NCBI GenBank assembly: GCA_047626155.1
Contig: JBLHRR010000100.1
Span: 1-20,568 of the forward strand
DNA from: CALGLS01 sp047626155
GTDB lineage: Bacteria; Bacteroidota; Bacteroidia; Chitinophagales; Saprospiraceae
Length of the DNA stretch: 20,568 nt
Reading direction: 5' to 3'
The position numbers were made by a program, and so were the translations under genes. Below, piece after piece: positions 1 through 6,828 of this stretch. The notes beneath the pieces are model-generated. The model made no database searches. It worked only from the letters and a program-made list of their open reading frames with translations, and was not told the DNA's origin. Within the stretch, counting starts at the first letter, position 1. The number at the start of each line of letters is the position of its first letter.

Positions 1-657
1 CCCCGAAATATCCACCACCTGATTCTGCAAAGCAAAAACAACCAGTCCTGCAACATTTTTACAATTCAATTTCGATAATAGATTATTGCGATGTCCATCT
101 ACGGTTCGAGGACTGATGAATAGTTTTTTGCCAATTTCAGGCGTAGTATATTGTTCGCAGATTAGCTTAAGGATTTCTTTTTCTCTGGTTGTCAGTTCAA
201 ATGGAAAAAGAGCTTTGGGTTTATTTTTGGAGACCATATTTTCTCGAATGATTCTCAATACCTGAATACTATAATGAAAGCCTTTTAAACTAATTGCCCG
301 GATGGTCTCTACCACTTCCTCCGGTTCTGAGTTTTTCGGCAAATAAGAGGCTGCCCCTAATTCGATCATATTAATAATAAAAGCTCGGCTAAAATGGGTA
401 GATAGCACAATGATTTTTAATTCGGGAAATTCCTCCCGAATTATTTTAGCAGCTTCAATACCATTCATTTTTGGCATTTTCAGATCGAGCAATAATATTT
501 TCGGGAAGTTATCGGCGGCTCTAAGTTTTTGGATTAAATCCTCTCCATCTTCTGCTTCCAGAATAATTTCCAAATCCTCATAGCTATTTAATATCAGCTT
601 CATACCTTTTCGAAAGAGGGATTCGTCGTCTGCGATAGCTATTGTGATGATTTCCAT
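1..657 (-). CDS. NarL/LuxR-family response regulator (partial, 3' end off window)
   Basis: The reading frame starts at ATG 655-657 and stays open for 219 codons to the left edge, so only the last few residues are missing. The N-terminal receiver domain has the acidic pair D10-D11, the phospho-acceptor D58 in LLLDLKMP, and the conserved lysine in LPKNSE near residue 109. The C-terminal helix-turn-helix of the LuxR/GerE type covers about residues 153-215 (LTTREKEILKLI, then SPRTVDGHRNNLLSKL). This is a DNA-binding transcription regulator activated by phosphorylation. It lies 125 bases downstream of the histidine kinase on the same strand, so it is almost certainly the cognate partner. Its targets cannot be told from the sequence. 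Confidence 0.93.
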   Translation of the reverse strand, partial: MEIITIAIADDESLFRKGMKLILNSYEDLEIILEAEDGEDLIQKLRAADNFPKILLLDLKMPKMNGIEAAKIIREEFPELKIIVLSTHFSRAFIINMIELGAASYLPKNSEPEEVVETIRAISLKGFHYSIQVLRIIRENMVSKNKPKALFPFELTTREKEILKLICEQYTTPEIGKKLFISPRTVDGHRNNLLSKLNCKNVAGLVVFALQNQVVDISG

Positions 658-782
658 ATTAAATAGTTTATTGGTTCTTAGTAAGGATGGATGAGGGTTT
701 CCACAAACGTAAATTAACGCGAAGGGAGGGGAACCATTATCTACCACTACCTACCTACTACATATGGCGAGGAGCCAGTTTA

Positions 783-1583
783 TTAAACTTCTATAAACAT
801 CTTCATACCTTTCCCAGGAGCAGAGTCATATTTAAAAGTCGCCTGGATCATGTTCAGTCTGCTCTCTATATTTTTCATTCCAAGACCTCTTTTAATTTCA
901 AGATTATTCAGATCAAACCCTTCGCCATCGTCTAAATATTCCAACTTAATAGCGGTTGATTTCAGCCACAACCCTATCTTTATTTCTTTCGCTTTTCCAT
1001 GCCTAATCGAATTGTTGATCAACTCCTGAAGTACTCTAAAAATATTTAGCTCGATTAATTTATCCTCAATCTGTTTCTCATTTTCCATCAGATCAAAGTC
1101 AATGGAGATGCTACCCGTCTGATGAAAAGTATCCCTTAATTCCTTAATAGCTTCCACCAATCCGAATTCCTCCAGTGTAGGTGGTAGCAAGTCATGCGAA
1201 ATACGTCGGGTGGTCTCTATCGTTGTGTGTATCACCGAATTTATTTCACTGGCAATCGCCTCCATTTCTTTATTTTCGTTACTGAACTTCTTGAGTCGAT
1301 GTATATTTAGTAAAATGACATTTAGCTTTGACCCGATATCATCATGTAGTTCTCTAGCGATGCGTTTTCTTTCTTCCTCTTGGGTCAGGATGGTACTGTG
1401 CAATAATTCTTCCTGATGCTCGTAGGCTAGTTTTTGATTTCGCATTTGCTCGGTCAAAATCTTCTTTTGAGAAAAATTGAAGAAGATAACAAACGCAAGC
1501 GCAAGGGCAAGCATGATTAAGATGCCAATGACCATCAGGAAGACAAAGGTGTTTTCTTGTAGATTATTTTCCATATTCCCCAT
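783..1583 (-). CDS. Sensor histidine kinase, HisKA_3 / NarX-DegS type
   Basis: This 266-aa protein has one N-terminal membrane helix (about residues 13-36), a short coiled linker, and a HisKA_3 dimerisation domain with phospho-acceptor H80 in RIARELHDDIGSKLN. The downstream SHDLLPPTLEEFGL block is typical of this kinase class. The ATPase domain has an N-box (ELINNSIRH, 187-195), a G1 box (DDGEGF, 218-223) and a G2 box (GLGMKNI, 233-239). There is almost no periplasmic sensor region, so the signal probably comes through the membrane or from the membrane protein encoded just upstream. The start overlaps that gene by 49 bases; an internal ATG at residue 4 (1574) is an equally good start. It should phosphorylate the response regulator encoded downstream. 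Confidence 0.93.
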   Translation of the reverse strand: MGNMENNLQENTFVFLMVIGILIMLALALAFVIFFNFSQKKILTEQMRNQKLAYEHQEELLHSTILTQEEERKRIARELHDDIGSKLNVILLNIHRLKKFSNENKEMEAIASEINSVIHTTIETTRRISHDLLPPTLEEFGLVEAIKELRDTFHQTGSISIDFDLMENEKQIEDKLIELNIFRVLQELINNSIRHGKAKEIKIGLWLKSTAIKLEYLDDGEGFDLNNLEIKRGLGMKNIESRLNMIQATFKYDSAPGKGMKMFIEV

Positions 1584-2215
1584 AAAACCAACAATTGAAA
1601 GATAAGATTCAAAACAGCGTTAAAAGCCCAAAACATTTGATACAAGTCCGATTTACCAAAAGAAACCTGACCGCACATAAATATAAATAAACTTCCTGAA
1701 TAATAAACAATGATTGCTGAATTGATAAGACGAAGGACTTTTTCAATCGAAGGGGAAATGGATTGATTTTCAGTTAAGTTATAAAAATACAGTACAGCAT
1801 AACTAATGATAATGACTTGCACTACCGTTTTAGCAAAGGTATTGAACCCATAAATATTTTGGAGAAATATAGAATTAAGAACGATTAATACGGAAAAAAC
1901 AAAAACAAAAACCCAATATCTTTTTTGAAATAACTCGTTTGTTTTGAGTAAGCTTTTATAAAACCAGGAGAATAAAACAAACTCTCCTAAAGTATATAAA
2001 TGTAGCAAGGGTAAGTTATTCATTCCCGAATAAGAAAAAACACGCGCAAAGATTTCAATAAACAAATTCCAAATTAAGAAATAGCATAATCTTCGAAAGG
2101 GAGTGCTTATTTTTTTAAAATTAAACAAACAAAGGGAGACTGTGACGCTAAGGCAAAGCACTGCAAAGTCTCCCGTGTTAAAAAATATAATATCTAATAT
2201 TTTAGAGGAATCCAT
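1535..2215 (-). CDS. Multi-pass membrane protein, first gene of the two-component operon
   Basis: The 226-aa product has no soluble domain that I recognise. It consists of about six or seven hydrophobic segments (for example ILDIIFFNTGDFAVLCLSV near the N-terminus, YWVFVFVFSVLIVLNSIFL in the middle, LNLIFQLLVLWGIWKIIY at the end) joined by short loops. The 3' end overlaps the histidine kinase gene by 49 bases, which implies translational coupling. Since the kinase has only one membrane helix and no extracellular domain, this protein is a reasonable candidate for its sensory partner; that role is inferred from gene order. An 8-bp inverted repeat (2134-2141 and 2167-2174) lies inside its 5' coding region. 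Ends and frame are well supported; function is unknown. Confidence 0.85.
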   Translation of the reverse strand: MDSSKILDIIFFNTGDFAVLCLSVTVSLCLFNFKKISTPFRRLCYFLIWNLFIEIFARVFSYSGMNNLPLLHLYTLGEFVLFSWFYKSLLKTNELFQKRYWVFVFVFSVLIVLNSIFLQNIYGFNTFAKTVVQVIIISYAVLYFYNLTENQSISPSIEKVLRLINSAIIVYYSGSLFIFMCGQVSFGKSDLYQMFWAFNAVLNLIFQLLVLWGIWKIIYKKTPLSS

Positions 2216-2344
2216 TGGCTAAGTTTCAAATTAAGGAGTCAGTAAATAATAACTTTCCTATTTATACTTGTAGCTTTTGCACTGTCCTTCGTTAAAAAAA
2301 TATCATTTGAGGACATACAAATTATTTTGGAATAAACTCTATTT
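2216..2344. promoter_or_regulatory. Leader/promoter interval of the two-component operon
   Basis: This AT-rich stretch between the operon start and the 124-bp repeat must carry the operon promoter unless the repeat itself does. On the minus strand it contains runs such as AAGTATAAATAGG close to the start codon, but no convincing full Bacteroidota promoter (TTTG plus TAnnTTTG at proper spacing) was found. No coding potential was seen. Confidence 0.3.
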
Positions 2345-2468
2345 AGTATTACACAAAAAATAATTTCCCGATTTCTTTGGTGGAAACGATTATATAAATC
2401 ACTCTCCCTGTGGTCGTTTTGATTTACATAATCGTTTCCAAATCGGGATTTAATTTTTCGTTGTTACT
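2345..2468. repeat. 124-bp palindromic repeat, copy 1
   Basis: This element begins AGTATTACAC and ends TTGTTACT. Its core is a long inverted repeat: GGAAACGATTATATAAATCA faces TGATTTACATAATCGTTTCC, extended outward by CCCGATTT/AAATCGGG after a 7-base bulge (CTTTGGT) on the left arm. A second copy of identical length and orientation lies at 10880-11003 and differs at 9 of 124 positions. One pair of differences is compensatory, so the stem is conserved. The element supplies the stop codon of the lipoprotein gene (TAA at 2464-2466 on the minus strand). It could be a MITE, a REP-like element or a structured RNA. No target-site duplication was recognised. Confidence 0.85.
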
Positions 2469-2985
2469 GAGATAGTTTTGAATATTTTTTAGGACAGTAA
2501 GTCGGACAGGGCTGCGTAAAATCGAAATACTTATAATCTCCATCATTGGAACCGTCACCTGATTGTATAGTGAAAATCATATCTGTATATACGCCCAAAG
2601 AATCCTCCTTAAAGGCCAACATAATATACGGTACCGCAGTAGAGTCAGCTTCTAATAGGTCCGCAAGCTGTTGGATTTCTTCTCGACCTACCTTAGCACC
2701 ACGAATCAGTTTTTCTTCATTGCCTCCAGAGTTAACCGAATCAAGAATTGCCTTCACCGTTTTTATATACTGATCATAAGCAAGAATAGATATTTCTGCA
2801 CAAACCGCATCAATCTCATAAGATCCCGTACTATCCCTAGGTTCGTTACAAAGAAGTTGAATCTCTTGAGTAATTCCTCCGTCTGTAACAGCTGTTACAG
2901 CTTTAACATTAGACCCTTTATCACAAGCTCCAAATAATGCAAGTAAAATAATAAGTGCAGAACTAAAAATGATTCTTGATTTCAT
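2464..2985 (-). CDS. Small lipoprotein, unknown function
   Basis: The 173-aa product starts with a lipoprotein signal peptide: positive MKSR, a hydrophobic core, and a lipobox LFGAC with the acylated cysteine at residue 21 followed by DKGS. It should therefore be anchored in the outer or inner membrane. The mature part is acidic and contains several cysteines, including a CPTYCPKK motif at the end, but I recognise no family. The start-codon area is a tandem duplication of a 15-base unit, so in-frame sequence upstream repeats KSRI before the ATG. A CAGGTA-N4-TACCTG palindrome lies about 95-110 bases upstream of the start. The stop codon falls in the terminal bases of the 124-bp repeat, which suggests that the repeat set the present C-terminus. 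Confidence 0.75.
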   Translation of the reverse strand: MKSRIIFSSALIILLALFGACDKGSNVKAVTAVTDGGITQEIQLLCNEPRDSTGSYEIDAVCAEISILAYDQYIKTVKAILDSVNSGGNEEKLIRGAKVGREEIQQLADLLEADSTAVPYIMLAFKEDSLGVYTDMIFTIQSGDGSNDGDYKYFDFTQPCPTYCPKKYSKLSQ

Positions 2986-2997
2986 GATTCTTGATTT
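2969..2997. repeat. Tandem duplication spanning the lipoprotein start codon
   Basis: ATGATTCTTGATTT occurs at 2969-2982 and again at 2984-2997, separated by one base. Read on the minus strand, the start codon sits at the junction, and codons 2-5 (KSRI) repeat the four in-frame codons just before the ATG. The unit is short enough to have arisen by replication slippage. Confidence 0.8.
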
Positions 2998-3078
2998 TAA
3001 CGGTTATTCAATACATTTTTTCCAATATACTTAATAATCTCCCCTTTTTAAATCATAGCAATGTTCTTATCTCCAAAA

Positions 3079-3094
3079 CAGGTAGAAATACCTG
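3079..3094. promoter_or_regulatory. Palindrome CAGGTA-N4-TACCTG, possible operator, copy A
   Basis: CAGGTAGAAATACCTG is a 6+6 bp dyad with a 4-base spacer. A further half-site (ACTACCTGTATT) follows about 20 bases away, at 3110-3120. It lies 94 bases upstream of the lipoprotein start (minus strand). The exact reverse complement occurs at 3777-3792, where it is also upstream of a minus-strand reading frame. This repeated placement suggests a shared transcription-factor site. The cognate regulator is unknown. Confidence 0.45.
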
Positions 3095-3125
3095 CTCATT
3101 ACAGTTGAACTACCTGTATTCGACT

Positions 3126-3344
3126 TTAGGCAATTCTGCGCTTACGGATGGCTAGATTCTGACCCATCTTTACTTTATAATTTTTAGCAAATACAAGCTT
3201 GGGTCGGAACCAAATGTAATTAAACTTGATGTAATAAGGATGTTGACGGAGCTCCCGTTTTTTATTGAATTGCCATTGGTAAATAAACAATTGATCGAAA
3301 GTAATGGCATAACCCCAAAATAAATATACGTAAATGCCCTGACC
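3126..3344 (-). pseudogene. Decayed coding fragment, unknown family
   Basis: This minus-strand frame is open for 73 codons between two stops but has no ATG, GTG or TTG at its 5' end. The sequence looks genuinely protein-like: it contains LFWGYAITFDQLFIYQW, then RELRQHPYYIKFNYIWF and a basic tail (KMGQNLAIRKRRIA). A stop codon (TAA at 3345-3347) lies directly upstream, inside the loop of the 3336-3360 hairpin. I read it as the 3' part of a gene that lost its start. The family is not recognised. Confidence 0.4.
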
Positions 3345-3360
3345 TTAAATTGATCAGGGC
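3336..3360 (+). terminator. Rho-independent terminator-like hairpin
   Basis: GCCCTGA (3336-3342) pairs with TCAGGGC (3354-3360) around an 11-base loop, and on the plus strand it is followed by ATTTTATTTTT. That is the form of an intrinsic terminator. No intact plus-strand gene lies upstream, so it probably outlived the gene it served; in the other direction the T-tract is poorer. Confidence 0.5.
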
Positions 3361-3541
3361 ATTTTATTTTTAAATAAATAAGGGATGAAGTTACTATACA
3401 CTTTTTGCCAGCACAACCCCAAACCACTAAAGAGGAGCCTCCACCCGCAGGCATATCGGTGAGAAAGAAGCTTGTTTTTGAATAGTGTACAGTAATTAAT
3501 TTAGGAAGGGGAAATAATTGAAGCCTCTCAAGCTCCGTTTA

Positions 3542-3751
3542 TTAGAATCCAAAGCGCTTGAATGTTTTTCCTTTTACTAACCAAGCCAATCCAAAGAAAC
3601 CCAGAGAAATGCATTCACAGTGGAATATGATATTACCTAGCCCTCCTAATTCAAAAGCAAATTTAATTCCCAAAACAATTATTGTAACCAGCCATCAAAA
3701 TCCCCATACCACATCAGTCAAAATCCTTGCAATCAAAACAAAGAGCTTAAA
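3542..3751 (-). pseudogene. Remnant of a small membrane protein gene
   Basis: One frame encodes FKLFVLIARILTDVVWGF, then an in-frame TGA, then WLVTIIVLGIKFAFELGG, NIIFHCECISLGFFGLAW and a basic end LVKGKTFKRFGF before the stop. Reading through the TGA gives a coherent hydrophobic protein of about 69 residues with two or three membrane segments. The first codon is TTT where ATG would be expected. The lost start plus the nonsense codon indicate a pseudogene. A possible operator palindrome (3777-3792) lies just upstream, where the promoter would have been. Family not recognised. Confidence 0.45.
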
Positions 3752-3776
3752 CCTAGGGTAAGCCGCTCTACAAAAA

Positions 3777-3792
3777 CAGGTATTTCTACCTG
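3777..3792. promoter_or_regulatory. Palindrome CAGGTA-N4-TACCTG, possible operator, copy B
   Basis: CAGGTATTTCTACCTG is the exact reverse complement of the 3079-3094 palindrome. A second imperfect dyad, CAGGTATAAATACCG (3803-3817), follows 10 bases on. Together they lie 26-66 bases upstream of the first codon of the decayed membrane-protein frame, a normal operator position for a minus-strand promoter. Confidence 0.45.
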
Positions 3793-3933
3793 ATCTAAAA
3801 AACAGGTATAAATACCGTTTCCAATAAAAAAATCATGCACTATCTTGTATTCAAGAAATCAAGAAACCAAATGAAGTGAGTGTGTGATGAACCTGTATGC
3901 CATAGGATGATTCCCTGCATTTGGCTATTAACC

Positions 3934-4050
3934 TTAAAAGGGTTCCGGAGGTTTGTCACGCACTCTAATTTTAATCTTTCGTAATTCCCCTACCGTATAC
4001 TCATACCATTCTTCACCTCTCCATTTTAAATCTAAATTTAATTCAGCACC
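3934..4050 (-). pseudogene. Short coding remnant just downstream of the hydrolase gene
   Basis: After a TAG at 4051-4053 this frame is open for 39 codons, with a strongly protein-like composition: LDLKWRGEEWYEYTVGELRK, then IKIRVRDKPPEPF and a stop. There is no ATG, GTG or TTG in the frame, so it cannot be started normally as it stands. It begins 16 bases after the stop of the 898-aa hydrolase and lies in the +1 frame relative to it, next to the run CCCCAAAAAATAA. It may be what is left of a partner gene downstream of the hydrolase. Family not recognised. Confidence 0.35.
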
Positions 4051-4066
4051 CTAGCAAATTAGAAAA

Positions 4067-6763
4067 TTATTTTTTGGGGAATTTATTTCGAACAAATTTA
4101 ATTAATAATCTTAACGGTATGAATACATTAAACAAAGTAATAAACACTGCAATGAACCATCTCCAGCCACCTGGTTCATCTATTAAAACATCATAGGATA
4201 AATTTACAAATATAGCAACGGATAGAATTAGAGCAGAGAAGAATCCTATAAATTTTATAATTGTAAATATGGTCCCTATAGCTACTAAAAAAAATGAGCT
4301 TCCGCCTAATAAATAGTTTTTAACATGCCTAAGGTGAATCGTATTTTCAAAACAATCAGCTATTGCCGTTATAAAAATAATCCAAATCCAAATAGGAATC
4401 TCTATTGTTTTTGTATCCCTCAACCATGTCCAATTTTCATGTTGTCCATAAGTTGAAGCCAGCCACAGAATTGTTCCAAAAATAAAGGTGTAGACTGGAA
4501 TAAATCCTAAGATATCTCGCCAGAGGGATTCTCGAACTATTTCTTTTGCATTTCCCCAAGCAATAGATTTTCGTTCCTCCTTTGTGTCAGCAACCCATAG
4601 TTGAGAGATATTATATCTCATTACATCAAATAATTCTTTAACCTTACTAGGAGTGTAAGCAGATTGAAGACCTAATATTGCAAAATCCAATCGGGCTCTT
4701 CGAGTAGGTTTCCCAACCCAAATAATGATGTAATTTAATATCAACAAAAGAAATACTACAATTAAAAACAGTCCTGCTTGTTCTGTGGAAGTAAGTTCTT
4801 GGAAAACTACTTCAGTAATTGCTTCCGTAATTGCTCCTGATGAAAAACCAGTTAAGAACCCTGAGAAAAAAGTAATTATAAATCCGAAACTTAAGAATAC
4901 AATAGGAGAGAGAATAGTTGCTCCGATATTTTTAAAGACTGCTTTTAAATTAATTACATCTCCTTTCTTTTCTAATCCATTACACCATAAATCCAAAACC
5001 AAAACTGCGATCATTGGGAAGAATGGAATTAGATACCATTTTTTTTCTTGTACTAAATCTATAATTCTTCCCATGGTCATTTCTGAGGAGCATCCCCAAT
5101 TGATGCATTGAAACGTAAAAGCAAGGGTACCTAAAAAGAAAAGCACAACCCCTGCTAACCTAATCCACAGAAGTACATTAAGTGTAACTTTCGAAATGAT
5201 ATCAGAAGGATATAGTGCCGTTTTTAAATTAAGATGAAATTCGCTATAATCAGCAATTGTAAATACCAAAGCAATTAAAGCAATACTTTCCCAATTAAAA
5301 AACGGGATTTTTATTAATAAACCAACTATAAAAAAAGTGATTCCAATAGCAGCTAGAGTAGACCAAAAAACTAAAATTATTCTTGCCACAGGAGACTCTC
5401 CTAACCATTTTTCGTTTGAAATTCGATCGGCAAATAGTGCTTTTATCTTTTTATTAATCTTTTCTTTTTCTCTATTTCTTTCATCCGAATTTCCTTCAAC
5501 AACTATCCGATTCGCATAATTTTTTAAATTCGGAGGGACATAATTTTCATCATTAGCAGCTTCTATTAAATCTAAAACGGACTGATCAATTTCTTCATTA
5601 ATTGGACTTAATGCAAACCCCACTTCCTCCATTTTCGATTTTCCAGTTTTCATATCTCTTTTTCCATAAATCCCTGCAAACACAATATCTGATTGATTAA
5701 TCGCTCTATAGTGTCGTTTTTCTCGAATTATATGAGGCCAAATCATTCCTGAGAAATCCTTATAGGAATCATTAACCTGACTAATCTCAGCAGACAAACT
5801 AGAAGCATCTAAATCTCTCATTTGGAGTCCTTTTCCATCTGGTGTCGCTTGTTTAGCTCCATCTAAGATCCATTTGAGCGGAAAGTAGGCTAACAAGTTA
5901 TCATTATATCCACCTCCTATATTTGAGTGTGCTCCAATAAACCATTTTTGGGAAATGATATTATGATATCCTTTCTTTTCTACTTCCTTTTTTTCATCAG
6001 GATTGGGAATGTAATGTAAAAATGGAGTAAGTCTAAAGCTAGATCGATTTTCATCAATCGCTAAAGCATGTCTACATTTGCTGATCTTTTTGGTAGGATA
6101 TTGATTGTGGTTTAAACCACTTCGGCTGCGTAGTCCTTGGATGCCTAGCGCTTCTATTCCCATAGCCCCAACGGTATCAAAGATTCCTAAATAAGTAATT
6201 TTGACCTCTTCATGAGACCATTCTTTAAGTAGCTTTTCTGTAACGTTTGCTCCACCATTCTTAGGTATTTTTTTGAGTCTTCTAAAAGGAGGCTTAATAG
6301 TAGAAGTAATTTTTCCCAGAAGGTTTTTTTCTCCACCTCTCGCTCGACTTAGTTTAACATATCCATCCCAAAGTTGACTATTAGTAAGTGGAGCACCTCT
6401 TTTTATCAATCCACAAGTAGAAATAAAACCAACCAAGGAACGCGCAGAATATGCGCCACGGCTAAATCCAAAAATATATATTTGATCACCTACATTATAA
6501 TGATCCACCAGCCAATTATAGGCCTCCCGTACATTTACTTCCAAGCCTATTCCAAATCCTCCACCCAGCACACTATCAAATACCCCAGTCCCTACACCTC
6601 TATCATAATATCGTTTTTGAATGAACCCATCATCTGTCTTGCCTTCAAATGTAAGGGCATGTGCATTGAGTATATTCGTACTGTCATCTTGGGTATTCCA
6701 TGTTCCATCTAAAAAAATAGCTAGTCTTTGTTTAGGGGGAGTGGGGGTGTTTTGATTTTGCAT
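4067..6763 (-). CDS. DUF2235 / Tle1-like alpha/beta hydrolase with membrane C-terminus
   Basis: The N-terminal half of this 898-aa protein matches the DUF2235 family, the catalytic fold of T6SS Tle1-type phospholipases. It has RLAIFLDGTWN (residues 13-23), the nucleophile elbow GFSRGA with S101, an Asp in LGIFDTVGAMG (D196) and a His in WFIGAHSNIGGGY (H279), a plausible Ser-Asp-His triad. From about residue 465 to the end there are roughly ten hydrophobic segments (for example ILVFWSTLAAIGITFFIVGL) separated by charged loops, one of which carries KPTRRARLDFAILGLQSAY. There is no signal peptide, and no VgrG, PAAR or immunity-type gene is beside it, so an effector role is unproven. A resident membrane lipase or defence role is as likely. 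The leader has a perfect hairpin at 6790-6828 and a CCAAAA tract directly before the ATG. Confidence 0.85.
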   Translation of the reverse strand: MQNQNTPTPPKQRLAIFLDGTWNTQDDSTNILNAHALTFEGKTDDGFIQKRYYDRGVGTGVFDSVLGGGFGIGLEVNVREAYNWLVDHYNVGDQIYIFGFSRGAYSARSLVGFISTCGLIKRGAPLTNSQLWDGYVKLSRARGGEKNLLGKITSTIKPPFRRLKKIPKNGGANVTEKLLKEWSHEEVKITYLGIFDTVGAMGIEALGIQGLRSRSGLNHNQYPTKKISKCRHALAIDENRSSFRLTPFLHYIPNPDEKKEVEKKGYHNIISQKWFIGAHSNIGGGYNDNLLAYFPLKWILDGAKQATPDGKGLQMRDLDASSLSAEISQVNDSYKDFSGMIWPHIIREKRHYRAINQSDIVFAGIYGKRDMKTGKSKMEEVGFALSPINEEIDQSVLDLIEAANDENYVPPNLKNYANRIVVEGNSDERNREKEKINKKIKALFADRISNEKWLGESPVARIILVFWSTLAAIGITFFIVGLLIKIPFFNWESIALIALVFTIADYSEFHLNLKTALYPSDIISKVTLNVLLWIRLAGVVLFFLGTLAFTFQCINWGCSSEMTMGRIIDLVQEKKWYLIPFFPMIAVLVLDLWCNGLEKKGDVINLKAVFKNIGATILSPIVFLSFGFIITFFSGFLTGFSSGAITEAITEVVFQELTSTEQAGLFLIVVFLLLILNYIIIWVGKPTRRARLDFAILGLQSAYTPSKVKELFDVMRYNISQLWVADTKEERKSIAWGNAKEIVRESLWRDILGFIPVYTFIFGTILWLASTYGQHENWTWLRDTKTIEIPIWIWIIFITAIADCFENTIHLRHVKNYLLGGSSFFLVAIGTIFTIIKFIGFFSALILSVAIFVNLSYDVLIDEPGGWRWFIAVFITLFNVFIPLRLLIKFVRNKFPKK

Positions 6764-6789
6764 TTGGTTTTGGTTTTGGTTGAATTATT

Positions 6790-6828
6790 AAAACAATAAA
6801 TAAATATCGTGTATTTATTTATTGTTTT
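6790..6828. promoter_or_regulatory. Perfect 17-bp hairpin in the hydrolase leader
   Basis: AAAACAATAAATAAATA (6790-6806) and TATTTATTTATTGTTTT (6812-6828) are exact reverse complements with a 5-base loop, TCGTG. The centre is 54 bases upstream of the ATG at 6763. On the plus strand it is followed by more T and A. It is weak in GC, so it may serve as a DNA cruciform or protein site, or as a structured 5' leader, rather than as a strong terminator. Confidence 0.5.

Noticed and set aside
2134..2174. 8-bp inverted repeat GGGAGACT/AGTCTCCC inside the membrane-protein gene
   Set aside because: The stem is short with a 25-base loop inside coding sequence; it is probably chance, and no regulatory function can be argued.
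3170..3454. 94-codon minus-strand open frame beginning MPAGGGSSLVV
   Set aside because: It overlaps the better protein-like frame 3126-3344 on the same strand, has no domain or leader, and its composition looks like out-of-frame translation.
3389..3494. Imperfect inverted repeat (TTACTATACACT and AGTGTACAGTAA) about 80 bases apart, considered as ends of a small mobile element
   Set aside because: The arms are short and mismatched, no flanking duplication was found, and nothing similar occurs elsewhere in the window.
4067..4069. Programmed frameshift at CCCCAAAAAATAA extending the hydrolase into the downstream remnant
   Set aside because: The +1 frame meets a TAG (4051-4053) before the remnant and the -1 frame also stops at once, so shifting cannot produce a fusion in the present sequence.
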